This document shows positions 33,931 to 42,643 of a stretch of DNA of 52,500 nucleotides, piece after piece. Each line of letters begins with the position of its first letter. The first letter of the stretch is position 1. A program made the position numbers and the translations under genes. The notes under the pieces were generated by a model. The model searched no databases. It was not told where the DNA came from and saw only the letters and a program-made list of their open reading frames with translations. The DNA comes from Lachnospiraceae bacterium (GTDB lineage Bacteria > Bacillota > Clostridia > Lachnospirales > Lachnospiraceae): NCBI GenBank assembly GCA_017455525.1, contig JAFTAP010000025.1, positions 1 through 52,500 on the forward strand, in the 5' to 3' direction.

Positions 33931-35828
33931 CGGATATCTCCTTTCACCCGGGGACTCAAAGGACATTCCTCCATCTCAAATGCAAGCCTTCCATGAAGCT
34001 TGTGACCGACGTCCATGCATGGGACGCAATATGGGTTCAGGGAACACTCTGCGCAGCAGCCTTCGGGGGACGACGATATCTCCCTCAGTCTTTTTATGGA
34101 TTCCGACTTCTCCCAGTATTCGCTTATAGAGTCCCATTTTTCGGGGATATTCAAATGGCGGCAGGGGGTAAGCCTTCCCCCGGCAGTTACGGATACCCCG
34201 TCCCGTCCTGCGCCGCAGCCCCTCTCTATGCCGTTATTCCGGTTACCAAAGAGACCGCTGTGGATCAAGGCAAGCAGCTGTGAGAAGCAACCCTCAGCAT
34301 CAATGTATAAAGAGCCCTTGTATTTCTTGACCGTATGTGCGATATCGCGCATCTGCTTTTCGGTGGGATAGCCGCTGAGGCTCCCCGATGAATCGGGCTT
34401 GAAGCCCAGTATTATCAGCGTTTTTACGTGGTTATCCTCGCAGAGTTTTATCATGTTCGGAAAATCATCCGCATTGCATCTGTGCATCACCCAGTTAATG
34501 CAGATATTATCAAAGGAAAGCTCCTGCAGCAGGGCAAGAAGTCTCATCGCCTGAGCATAGCCATCCCTTGTAAGAGAGGTAACCTCTTCCGTACTGCCAT
34601 TAAGGGAGACATAGATCTCCTCCACACCCCTGTCTATAAGTCCCTTGATCCGATCCTTTGACGCCCCCGCCCCGGACAGGGCGATCGCCGTATGAAGCCC
34701 AAGCTCCCCGCATTCCTCCAGAACCCGCTCTAGATGAGGGTAGCACAGGGTCTCTCCCCCGCTGAGGTTCACCTGCTTCACCCCGCACCTTGCAGCATCC
34801 CTTATCCAGTAAAGGGCGGTCTCAAGTGACATCTCACGTCCGGTATTGAGCGAGACGTAGCACTGCGGGCAATGCAGAGGACACGCCGTCGTAAGCTCAA
34901 GATTCATCTCCCACGGGTGAGAATAATGGCTCGCCTCGGCTATAATAAAGGCTGTGGTCTGCTGCAGATAAGCCTTGGCGGCAATTATCCCGTCATCAAT
35001 AAATGTGACCTTCACATGCGAGAGGTCGTTCTGTATGACCGGCTCCTTTTGAGGGGGATACCGCAGGAAGCGCTTTATCGCCTCCTCCCTTACGGACAAT
35101 AAAAGCCCCTGCTCCCTTAGCTTTTTCAGCAGTCCGTCGGTAGACTTTAAGGTTTTGAGCCTTGTGGAAAAATTAATGCCTATCTTAGGTCCCACATGGT
35201 CTTCAAAGAGGTCGAAATTCAATATGAGTGTGGAATTATGCCAGGTCTCAAGGAAGGTCCCGATTCCTTTGGTTCCCCCTGCATATCCGATGTCCTTAAG
35301 ATACGGTATTATATCTCCTGCCTTCATGTAATCCGTATAGATACGAAGGCTCTCCTCCTCCCCCCTGGCTTCCATGGTACCGACCTGATACAATCCGTCG
35401 CACCTTCCCTGCAGCAGCCCCACAGCGTTCTTCAGGACAGGGGCAAAACGGGAAGCCATATCTTCACCCACGAGTCGGGGCAGCACGTCCTTATAGTAAT
35501 CCTCGTCATCCCTGCCCGGGCGCAATCTCCCGGCATCATAGAATATACACGGATTTATATTATCGCCGGACACATATGTCCCATAGTCCATCTCAAGCCA
35601 GTATTCCTCTATATCCTGATCGGGCGTGGGCACACAGACGGAGTAATCCATGACGGGCAGCTCCCTGTCCATGGGTATCTCAAGGCATACTGCGGACACC
35701 CCGGTGTCCCCCAGTCTGCGCTCGATATTTGACAGTCCCGCAATGCATTCATCCGAAAAGATCTCAGGATACGACTGCTCCCTTAATGCTTTTATATATT
35801 CGCTGACCGGATGCGTTATCTGCTTCAC
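33927..35828 (-). CDS. Radical SAM/SPASM peptide-modifying enzyme with novel N-terminal region
   Basis: A 633-residue protein. The radical SAM core begins at about 305 with the cluster motif C316-x3-C320-x2-C323 (CPLHCPQCY) and continues with NLSGGETL. The C-terminal SPASM region has many cysteines (GCGAGRDG, TPCRH, CCAECSLNPYCVPC, EECPL), enough for auxiliary clusters. Residues 1-300 match no domain I know and contain GTFLETWHNSTLILNF and DHVGPKIGINFS. SPASM enzymes in RiPP loci make thioether, C-C or ether links, epimers or dehydrogenated residues. With no cysteine in the precursor, thioether chemistry is excluded. GTG start at 35828, 65 bp after the LanM-like gene. Confidence 0.9.
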   Translation of the reverse strand: MKQITHPVSEYIKALREQSYPEIFSDECIAGLSNIERRLGDTGVSAVCLEIPMDRELPVMDYSVCVPTPDQDIEEYWLEMDYGTYVSGDNINPCIFYDAGRLRPGRDDEDYYKDVLPRLVGEDMASRFAPVLKNAVGLLQGRCDGLYQVGTMEARGEEESLRIYTDYMKAGDIIPYLKDIGYAGGTKGIGTFLETWHNSTLILNFDLFEDHVGPKIGINFSTRLKTLKSTDGLLKKLREQGLLLSVREEAIKRFLRYPPQKEPVIQNDLSHVKVTFIDDGIIAAKAYLQQTTAFIIAEASHYSHPWEMNLELTTACPLHCPQCYVSLNTGREMSLETALYWIRDAARCGVKQVNLSGGETLCYPHLERVLEECGELGLHTAIALSGAGASKDRIKGLIDRGVEEIYVSLNGSTEEVTSLTRDGYAQAMRLLALLQELSFDNICINWVMHRCNADDFPNMIKLCEDNHVKTLIILGFKPDSSGSLSGYPTEKQMRDIAHTVKKYKGSLYIDAEGCFSQLLALIHSGLFGNRNNGIERGCGAGRDGVSVTAGGRLTPCRHLNIPEKWDSISEYWEKSESIKRLREISSSPEGCCAECSLNPYCVPCMDVGHKLHGRLAFEMEECPLSPRVKGDIR

Positions 35829-35893
35829 CCTGCGACCTCACTTTCAAGTCCGTAAGCTGCCTGATAATCCCTTTTGACATTTCCGTTTGTGCT

Positions 35894-37975
35894 TCATATT
35901 GTGTCTTCGGTTAATCCCGCAAGCTCCATGTACCATAGCATGACATATCCTATGCCGCTCTCACCGAAGTAAAATGACGGATCCTCGCTGTTATAATAAG
36001 GCCACGACCTTGTGGTATATTGACCCGATCTTTGTTTGTCAGCATATATTACGGTCAGTATTTCACCTGCCCTCAAAAGATCTGTCTCATCTCCATTATC
36101 ATGATATGCAAGTAACAGTCTCCCGGAAAGTCCCGCCCGTCCGCCGTCCACTATGTCCGTGTCGGGAAGCTCAGTCTCCACAGGAATATCGCCAAAGAGC
36201 AGGCGTTCTGCTTCCCCCATATCCGGATTCTCATTTTTCAGGCACCTCATGAGCGTCTCCAGACCGGAAACCACCTTTGCCTGCTTGTCACCGTAGCGAT
36301 CATTCTCCTGCTTCTCGCGCTCCCACATTTTCAGATAAAGCTCAATGTCACCCATGCATTTTTCAAGCATTTTTTCGGCCAGCTCCCTTTCGGTTCCATC
36401 ATGCATGAGATACTTCTTAAGGAATAGCGCTATGCCTCCGCACCCGTTCCCGGGGGCGGCACTGCCTATCCTCGCATCGGTTGCCTTATGTCCGCCAAAC
36501 CACATGGATCTCCCTTCAGGCGTCGTCACCATCATGTCTTTTATTCGGGGCACTATCCTGTCAGCTTCACCCAGGATGACCTCCGCTGAAAGGGACTCGG
36601 GTTCAGATACATGCTCCGTATCATGCTCCCTGACCTCATACCAGCTATGTATCCTGTCGGTATGCCTGAAGCAGAGCCTGATCAGCTCCTCTTCAAATAG
36701 CTCCTCCTCATCACCCATGAGGTCAAGCCTTTCTGCGGCACGGTCAAGCGCCGTCTTCTGAAAGCACCCCCGGATCAGCGGCTCATGCTCCGGACTGCCA
36801 TATAAATCCCTGCTGCCAAGCCTTGTATGGTAATAAGGAAAATCACCCTCCTCCAGTGAAGCCCTCTCCCACTTCATAAGAGACGCAGTATCCCGGGGAT
36901 CATTCCCCGCGAAGCGTCTCCCAAGCCTCTTATATACCTCTTCCTTTTTACCGGGATCCGTCATAGACTCGGGAGCGAGCAGGTTGCCAAGCATCCTCTC
37001 GTAGTACGCCGTAGGCCTAAGCACGTAGCGAAAGGCAATGTCATTGTTTTCATCGAGAAGATCCCGCAATGATCTGCGTATCTTCATCACACGCCCATAG
37101 CCCTCCTTAAAGCCCGCTATGAATTCCTCCCGGTATTCCTCGACGGTCCTGAGCTCGTTCCCGATCATGGGGAGACATCCCATCGTAAGCTCCTTGCTGT
37201 ACAAGGGACTGAACTGGAGACCGCCCAGCACCATCGTCGGAAGCACGCAGGTGTCCATAAAAGAATGGGTAATATATTTATCAGGTATGAAGTAGACAGG
37301 AGGCCTTATTATCCAGTCTTTGTCAAGCTGCGGTGTCAGCATGGTCTCCATGTCGATGACCACGGGTCTGTCCCCACAGGCTATGATGTTGCCCCCGTGC
37401 AGGTCGGAGCTTGCAAGCGACCGGAAAAGCGCCAGCATTACGCCGAAATTATGATAATATCCTGCTATATCCTCCGCCCGCCTTACTTCCTGGTTTTCTA
37501 CATTGGAAACATATGAATAACCGTCACGTAGGATAAGCGCAGGGACGGATGTCACATCGCCAAACCACCTGTCTGCGATCTGACAGTATAAGCCGTCAAG
37601 CCTGCTCTCACGTGGCTTATAGTAAAAAATACCCTGATCCGTCCCGATGCGAAGGGAGCAGCGCCCATGGTTGTGAAAGTCAGCACCCGGCCAGGTTATG
37701 TCCTGTATTTCCCGAAAAGACCTTCCCTTAAAGATACGTTCAGAGATCTCACCGGAGTCAGCCAGTATCCGTCCCAGAGTCTCGTCACGAAAGACCGCGG
37801 TATTATCCCTGACCCTCCCTTCAAGGATCTTCCAGGCCTCAGGCTCGTCTCCGGCTTTATAAAAGTCACGCCTGAGAACCCCCAGGCGTGACTCTTCCAT
37901 CTTCTCAAATGAGCTGTATCCGCCGGAGAAGTCCATCCCCCTCACACGTTCAAGTCTGCCCATTGATAAATCCAT
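35894..37975 (-). CDS. LanM-like lanthipeptide synthetase with truncated, zinc-less cyclase half
   Basis: A 693-residue protein (LanM enzymes are typically 900-1100). The dehydratase (DUF4135) part is intact: FHNHGRC (100-106), FYYKPR with Lys120, and the kinase-like catalytic motif Asp191-x-His193-x-x-Asn196 (SSDLHGGN), then VVIDMETML. The C-terminal part from about 490 is a LanC-like toroid remnant (GNGCGGIALFLKKYL, GGRAGLSGRLLLAYH, GESGIGYVMLWYMEL). It is shortened, and the zinc ligands (a lone Cys and the Cys-His-Gly motif) are absent. Expected activity: ATP-dependent dehydration of Ser/Thr without lanthionine formation. The stop of the precursor is 15 bp upstream. The start is uncertain among ATGs at 37975, 37963 and 37936. 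Confidence 0.88.
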   Translation of the reverse strand: MDLSMGRLERVRGMDFSGGYSSFEKMEESRLGVLRRDFYKAGDEPEAWKILEGRVRDNTAVFRDETLGRILADSGEISERIFKGRSFREIQDITWPGADFHNHGRCSLRIGTDQGIFYYKPRESRLDGLYCQIADRWFGDVTSVPALILRDGYSYVSNVENQEVRRAEDIAGYYHNFGVMLALFRSLASSDLHGGNIIACGDRPVVIDMETMLTPQLDKDWIIRPPVYFIPDKYITHSFMDTCVLPTMVLGGLQFSPLYSKELTMGCLPMIGNELRTVEEYREEFIAGFKEGYGRVMKIRRSLRDLLDENNDIAFRYVLRPTAYYERMLGNLLAPESMTDPGKKEEVYKRLGRRFAGNDPRDTASLMKWERASLEEGDFPYYHTRLGSRDLYGSPEHEPLIRGCFQKTALDRAAERLDLMGDEEELFEEELIRLCFRHTDRIHSWYEVREHDTEHVSEPESLSAEVILGEADRIVPRIKDMMVTTPEGRSMWFGGHKATDARIGSAAPGNGCGGIALFLKKYLMHDGTERELAEKMLEKCMGDIELYLKMWEREKQENDRYGDKQAKVVSGLETLMRCLKNENPDMGEAERLLFGDIPVETELPDTDIVDGGRAGLSGRLLLAYHDNGDETDLLRAGEILTVIYADKQRSGQYTTRSWPYYNSEDPSFYFGESGIGYVMLWYMELAGLTEDTI

Positions 37976-37990
37976 TGTGTCCGGATATTA

Positions 37991-38317
37991 TCACCATTTT
38001 TTCTTGACCGCAAAATATATTATTGTTGCGGTGGTGCTTAAAGTATATGCGATGATCGGAGTAAGTCCGCCTGCCGCGCTCTCAAGCTCCTCCTCGGTAA
38101 GCTCATCGTTATTTGACTTTACCTTGTCGGATGCCTCGTTCATAAGCCTTGCCAGCTCATTGACCTCGTCGATTGAAAGGCTTATTCCCTTTGAATCAAG
38201 CTCTGCCTTTACCTCCTCTGCAGTCTCAAGGTCAAAAAGCTTCTTTGCGTACTCCTGATCCTTCAGCAGCTCGCCCAGCTTTTTCATCTCCGCTTCATCG
38301 ATCTTTACATCACTCAT
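37991..38317 (-). CDS. Nif11-type RiPP precursor peptide, cysteine-free core
   Basis: A 108-residue peptide. Residues 1-60 form a Nif11-like helical leader, and the acidic stretch ELTEEELESAAGG (72-84) is a classic double-glycine cleavage site for a C39 peptidase. The predicted core is residues 85-108: LTPII at its start, a central YTLSTTAT, a hydrophobic run and a KKKW end. It has five Thr and one Ser but no Cys; the whole peptide lacks Cys. The start ATG at 38317 has a perfect GGAGGTGAT ribosome site. It is directly followed by the LanM-like gene, and it faces a divergent NHLM-type exporter operon with a C39 peptidase. Confidence 0.92.
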   Translation of the reverse strand: MSDVKIDEAEMKKLGELLKDQEYAKKLFDLETAEEVKAELDSKGISLSIDEVNELARLMNEASDKVKSNNDELTEEELESAAGGLTPIIAYTLSTTATIIYFAVKKKW

Positions 38318-38356
38318 GTTTATCACCTCCATATTGAAAATCTAAAACTATGACTT

Positions 38357-38479
38357 CTTGCGGACGAAATTCGGTAATTGTCCGCAAGAATCCGGCTTCG
38401 CCGGACACGCCGAACGTCAAGCCGGTCGCCTGGTCAAATACGATTATTGATTTTCCGATGAAAATCAATAATCTATATT
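38357..38479. repeat. Hairpin repeat modules in the leader of the RiPP operon
   Basis: CTTGCGGAC (38357-38365) pairs with GTCCGCAAG (38380-38388), and TCCGGC-ttc-GCCGGA follows at 38391-38405. Positions 38429-38479 match the reverse complement of 3850-3900 at about 45 of 51 positions, including ATTATTGATTTTC/GAAAATCAATAAT. All lie between the promoter and the precursor start, giving a structured mRNA leader of about 155 nt. Confidence 0.8.
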
Positions 38480-38481
38480 AT

Positions 38482-38510
38482 TTTATACGAGCGACCGGCA
38501 GAAATGTCAA
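38482..38510 (-). promoter_or_regulatory. Promoter of the RiPP precursor operon
   Basis: On the minus strand TTGACA (38505-38510), exactly 17 nt, then TATAAA (38482-38487). This near-consensus promoter would drive the precursor and the seven downstream genes to 29916. Confidence 0.8.
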
Positions 38511-38537
38511 TACAAATATCTAAACTGTTGCGATTAT

Positions 38538-38681
38538 CTATGCGCTGAACAAATATTTTCGCATCATATTTCCAAATTCCTTAAAATACTTTTTATCTTC
38601 TGATCCCGCATAATCATACTGGTGCAGCATTTCGATTTAAAATATCATCTTGCCGCCAGCTGCTTCGTTGTCGTCGGTCAG
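38538..38681 (-). other. Possible relic of a second precursor or lost gene
   Basis: On the minus strand an open frame without a good start ends LTDDNEAAGGKMIF at 38637, resembling the acidic-plus-GG end of a leader cut off after four core residues. Just after it, 38630-38538 could encode a 30-residue peptide (MLHQYDYAGSEDKK...). Neither has a ribosome site. This may be decay debris or chance. Confidence 0.25.
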
Positions 38682-38728
38682 CGTAGACAAGCGAAAATCA
38701 ATTTGATGAACACCTGATGGACATGTTG

Positions 38729-38737
38729 TGGTATGAT
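38729..38737 (+). promoter_or_regulatory. Extended -10 box directly before the exporter operon
   Basis: TG-G-TATGAT (38729-38737) ends 8 nt before the ATG at 38746, with no Shine-Dalgarno. The -35 is not clear. This predicts a leaderless or nearly leaderless mRNA for the first exporter gene. Confidence 0.5.
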
Positions 38738-38745
38738 ATAAAACT

Positions 38746-40476
38746 ATGGCAGACATTTTTAGGAAATCGGCAACCGACAGGCTCTCGGAACCCGAGCAGC
38801 TGGACAAGGCGATAGTCATAGTATCGCCCTCTTTCTGGATCGCTGTGCTTGGAGCCTTTGGGATCATCGCAGTCGCCCTCGTGTGGTCCATATTTGGGAG
38901 GCTTCCCCAGAACATCTCCGCAAACGGGATATTCATGAGCAGAGAGGGGATATACACAGTCTATTCAGAGACAGGCGGCACCGTGCAGGAAATAACCGTC
39001 TATCCCGGGCAGCAGGTGCATAAGGGAGAGGTGATAGCGAGGCTTTCAAGCAAGACACCGGAGCTAAAGCTGAACGATCTCCTGCTGCGCAGACAGGCGG
39101 TGGAGGACGTGACCCTGACCTCTGCCGATGATGTGGCGATCGACGACAACAAGGAGTTGCTTAATATAAAAAGCCAGGGGCTTACCATGGACAACAGCAT
39201 AGTCTCTGATCAATACATGCTTGATGCGAAGCAGGGCGAGCTTACGACCCAGAAGGGAAAGACTGCTGCGGCAAAGGCTAGCCTTGACGAGGTCGAGATA
39301 AAGTATTACCTGAGTCTGCTTCCGGTAGACACCAATAAGGCGAATATAACCTTCGCGGAGGCACAGACCAATCTAAATTCCGCAAAAAACTATCTGGAAA
39401 GCGCAAAGGATACGCTGTTAAACCTCGACGCACAGAATGAAAACACAGAGAAAAGGTACAAAGAGGCAAAGGAAAAGCTTGAATCCGTAAGTGAGGATTC
39501 CGAGGAATATCAGTCGCTCCTTGCCGGCTATGAACAGGCAAAAAAGGCGTGGGAGGATTACGAGGACGCGGCAGATGATTATGAGCGCAAGGTAAGGTCA
39601 TGGGAAAATGTCACCTACCAGACACAGAGCCAGTATGAGGCAGCAAAGGAAGGGTATGTAAATACGGTCGTCCGGCAGGAGTCCACGACGGCATGGAACG
39701 CACAGGTAAGCGCCGCATACCAGAAAGCGCTTAATACTTATAATACGGAGCTTGGAACCCAGAGGACGCTTGAGGACGAGATCATACAGATCAAGGCGAG
39801 GCTTGCAGGCGAGGAAAGCAACATGGAAAACCAGAGCTTGGCCCTTTCCGCGCAGTTTGACGCTGCCAAGAACGCCGCCCTTGCTCAGATCGACAGGGAG
39901 ATCAGGGAATATAACGAACAGATAGTAAACAACTCTATCTGCTCCACCCTTGACGGCACGATAACGGAGGTCTCGGTCGTCGAGGGTCAGGTGATAAATG
40001 CGGGAGAGTACGTAGCGAGGGTGTCACAGGGCGATGCAGGGGACAACGTGGTCGTTTGCTACGTGCCCGTGGCAAGCGGCAAGAAGATAAACGTGGGAAT
40101 GAGCGCATCCGTGTACCCAAGTACGGTAAAGAAGCAGGAATACGGTCACATGAAGGGCACGGTGGAGTACGTGGACAGCTATGTGACGTCCCGGGCACAG
40201 ATAACGAACCAGGTCGGTCTGGCTTCCCTGGTTGATTCCTTCCTCCAGAACGGACCGGTGGTGGAGGTCCGCTTAACCCTTAAAACGGACGACAGCACCG
40301 AAAGCGGGTACTGGTGGTCCAGCAGGAGAGGGGCCGAGATAGACCTCATGAGGGGCACCATGGTCTCGGCCGACATCGCGACCGAGGAAAAAGCCCCTAT
40401 ATCAATGCTGATACCTTATTTGAAGGAGAAGCTTACCGTGAGGCGCACGGGGGGAGAAGACTCCAAAAATGAGTAA
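38746..40476 (+). CDS. HlyD-family secretion protein of an NHLM-type bacteriocin exporter
   Basis: A 576-residue membrane-fusion-type adaptor. MADIFRKSATDRLSEPEQLDK is the characteristic N-terminus of NHLM secretion proteins. One TM helix follows (about 37-58), then a lipoyl-like half (GGTVQEITVYPGQQVHKGEVIARL), a long coiled coil (about 125-395, rich in Glu/Lys/Ala heptads), the returning lipoyl half (LDGTITEVSVVEGQVINAGEYVARV) and a beta-barrel part. In a Gram-positive cell it would extend across the wall zone and work with the two ABC proteins that follow. It overlaps the next gene by 8 nt. Confidence 0.92.
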   Translation: MADIFRKSATDRLSEPEQLDKAIVIVSPSFWIAVLGAFGIIAVALVWSIFGRLPQNISANGIFMSREGIYTVYSETGGTVQEITVYPGQQVHKGEVIARLSSKTPELKLNDLLLRRQAVEDVTLTSADDVAIDDNKELLNIKSQGLTMDNSIVSDQYMLDAKQGELTTQKGKTAAAKASLDEVEIKYYLSLLPVDTNKANITFAEAQTNLNSAKNYLESAKDTLLNLDAQNENTEKRYKEAKEKLESVSEDSEEYQSLLAGYEQAKKAWEDYEDAADDYERKVRSWENVTYQTQSQYEAAKEGYVNTVVRQESTTAWNAQVSAAYQKALNTYNTELGTQRTLEDEIIQIKARLAGEESNMENQSLALSAQFDAAKNAALAQIDREIREYNEQIVNNSICSTLDGTITEVSVVEGQVINAGEYVARVSQGDAGDNVVVCYVPVASGKKINVGMSASVYPSTVKKQEYGHMKGTVEYVDSYVTSRAQITNQVGLASLVDSFLQNGPVVEVRLTLKTDDSTESGYWWSSRRGAEIDLMRGTMVSADIATEEKAPISMLIPYLKEKLTVRRTGGEDSKNE

Positions 40477-42643
40477 GCGCGGGTATGCGAAAACCCCCAC
40501 GGTCTATCAGATGGAGGCGACCGAGTGCGGAGCCGCCTCGCTTGCGATGATACTGGGGTACTTCGGTAAGCATATACCTCTCGAGCAGATGCGCATAGAG
40601 TGCGGCGTATCGCGGGATGGAAGCACCGCCGCCAATATTATGCGTGCAGGGAGAAGGCTGGGACTCGAGGTTCATGGCTACCGCAAGGAACTTGACGGTC
40701 TGCTGGAGCTTCCGGTGCCCTGCATACTGCACTGGAACTTCAACCATTTCGTGGTATGGGAGGGAGTGAAGGGCAGATACTGTTATATCAATGATCCCGG
40801 TGAAGGACGGAGAAAACTCACTTTTCAGGAAATAGACGACTGCTTTACCGGCGTAGTCCTTACCTTCAGTAAAACACCGGAATTTGTCCCCTCCAAAAGG
40901 ACTGATACCCTCATGGGATTCATAAGGAAGCGTCTTGAGGGACAGCAGGGTGCCCTTGCGGCTCTTGTAGTAACGGGATTGCTTCTGGTATTTCCGGGAC
41001 TGGTGATACCGGTTTTCTCACAGGTCTTCATAGACGGCATACTGATCGACGGAAACGATGCCTGGACTACCGGGCTTCTTGCCGTGATGATATTCACCAT
41101 GCTGTTCAAGTCGGTACTGACTTACTACCGGGGGATGCTCCTGCAGCTTTTGCAAAACAAGATGGCGCTGGTATCGGCGCATAAATTCCTGACCCACTTC
41201 TTCAGACTTCCCATAGGCTTCTTCACTCAGCGGTACGCCGGCGATCTGTCAAACCGCGTAGAGAATAACAACAATATAAGCGTCTTCCTGACCGGGGATG
41301 TGGCAGAGACCGTTTTGAACATAATGGTGGCGGTCTTTTATCTGATCCTGCTTGTAATATACAGCCCCCTGCTTACGATGATAGGAGTGGCGATAGTCGC
41401 CCTAAACCTTGTGATAATGAAATCCGGCGCCAACGCGATAGGCGACATGGCGCTTAAGCTGCAGCAGGAGCAGGGGCGATTGCTCGGAAATTTATTTGCA
41501 GGCATAGCCGTGTCGGAATCACTCAAGGCATCCGGTACGGAAAATGAATACGCGGGCAAGCTTCAGGGGTATTATGCCAAGAGCATACAGATAGAACAGA
41601 AGATAGGCTGCAGGCAGGCGATACTTGATGCCATACCCGAGGTCACGCAGCAGGTCACGACCATAGTGATACTGATAGTGGGGGGCATACAGGTCACAGG
41701 GGGGGCACTCACCGAGGGAATGCTGGTCGCCTTTGCTTCCCTGCTTGACTCCTTTATGGAGCCGGTAAACAGTCTTGCGGGCTTTGTGCAGAAGGTGCAG
41801 ACCGCAAAGGCGGACATGAGGCGGGTCGAGGACATCATGAAGTATGATGAGGATACTAAATTTGAGGCTGATGACAAGGCCGATATCGGCAGGAAGCTGG
41901 AGGGGAACATAAGGCTTGAAGCCGTATCCTTTGGCTACAGCACGCTAAAGCCGCCCCTTGTTAAGGATTTCAGCTTTGACATAAAGACCGGCTCCTCCAT
42001 AGCCTTCGTCGGAGCCTCGGGGAGCGGCAAGTCCACGATGTCGAAGATCTGCAGCGGACTGTACAGGCCCTGGAGCGGGGAGATACTGATAGACGGCATC
42101 CCTGTGGAACATATTCCTGCGGAGGTTCTGTCATCAAGCATATCCACGGTGAGTCAGGAGATATCCCTTTTTTCGGGAACTGTGAGGGACAACCTTACGA
42201 TGTGGAACCGGTTCATGCCACAGACGGACGTGATAAGGGCCGCCAAGGATGCCTGTATTCACGATGTCATAACCTTGAAGCCCGGGGCCTACGACTATCA
42301 GATAGCAGAGGGCGGCTCCAATTTCTCCGGAGGACAGCGGCAGCGGCTTGAGATAGCGAGGGCTCTTGCAACCAATCCCAGCATACTCATAATGGACGAG
42401 GCGACGAGCGCGCTTGATCCGCTGCTTGAGAAAGAAATATTGGATAATATAAAACGAAGGGGCTGCACCTGCATCATAGTGGCGCACAGGCTGTCCGCAA
42501 TACGCGACTGCGACGAGATAATAGTCATGGATCAGGGGAAGATAGTACAGAGGGGAAGCCACGACGAGCTTGTGGATCAGGACGGACAGTACAAGGTACT
42601 GGTACAGAATATAGGCATGGCCGCAGATGAAGACGGGAAATGA
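40469..42643 (+). CDS. C39 peptidase-ABC exporter (NHLM type) that cleaves the GG leader
   Basis: A 724-residue protein. Residues 1-140 are a C39 double-glycine peptidase with catalytic Cys in ATECGAASLAMIL (about 19), His in HWNFNHFVVWEG (about 92) and Asp in INDPGEG (about 108). Five to six TM helices follow (about 155-430), then an ATP-binding domain with Walker A GASGSGKST, signature FSGGQRQRLE, Walker B ILIMDEATSALD and AHRLS. It should remove the Nif11 leader after GG and export the core peptide. The precursor gene lies divergently 2.2 kb upstream. Confidence 0.95.
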   Translation: MSKRGYAKTPTVYQMEATECGAASLAMILGYFGKHIPLEQMRIECGVSRDGSTAANIMRAGRRLGLEVHGYRKELDGLLELPVPCILHWNFNHFVVWEGVKGRYCYINDPGEGRRKLTFQEIDDCFTGVVLTFSKTPEFVPSKRTDTLMGFIRKRLEGQQGALAALVVTGLLLVFPGLVIPVFSQVFIDGILIDGNDAWTTGLLAVMIFTMLFKSVLTYYRGMLLQLLQNKMALVSAHKFLTHFFRLPIGFFTQRYAGDLSNRVENNNNISVFLTGDVAETVLNIMVAVFYLILLVIYSPLLTMIGVAIVALNLVIMKSGANAIGDMALKLQQEQGRLLGNLFAGIAVSESLKASGTENEYAGKLQGYYAKSIQIEQKIGCRQAILDAIPEVTQQVTTIVILIVGGIQVTGGALTEGMLVAFASLLDSFMEPVNSLAGFVQKVQTAKADMRRVEDIMKYDEDTKFEADDKADIGRKLEGNIRLEAVSFGYSTLKPPLVKDFSFDIKTGSSIAFVGASGSGKSTMSKICSGLYRPWSGEILIDGIPVEHIPAEVLSSSISTVSQEISLFSGTVRDNLTMWNRFMPQTDVIRAAKDACIHDVITLKPGAYDYQIAEGGSNFSGGQRQRLEIARALATNPSILIMDEATSALDPLLEKEILDNIKRRGCTCIIVAHRLSAIRDCDEIIVMDQGKIVQRGSHDELVDQDGQYKVLVQNIGMAADEDGK

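Noticed and set aside
38357-38405. Attenuator or terminator before the precursor gene
   Set aside because: The stems are strong but neither is followed by a T-run on the minus strand, so premature termination is not supported by sequence alone.
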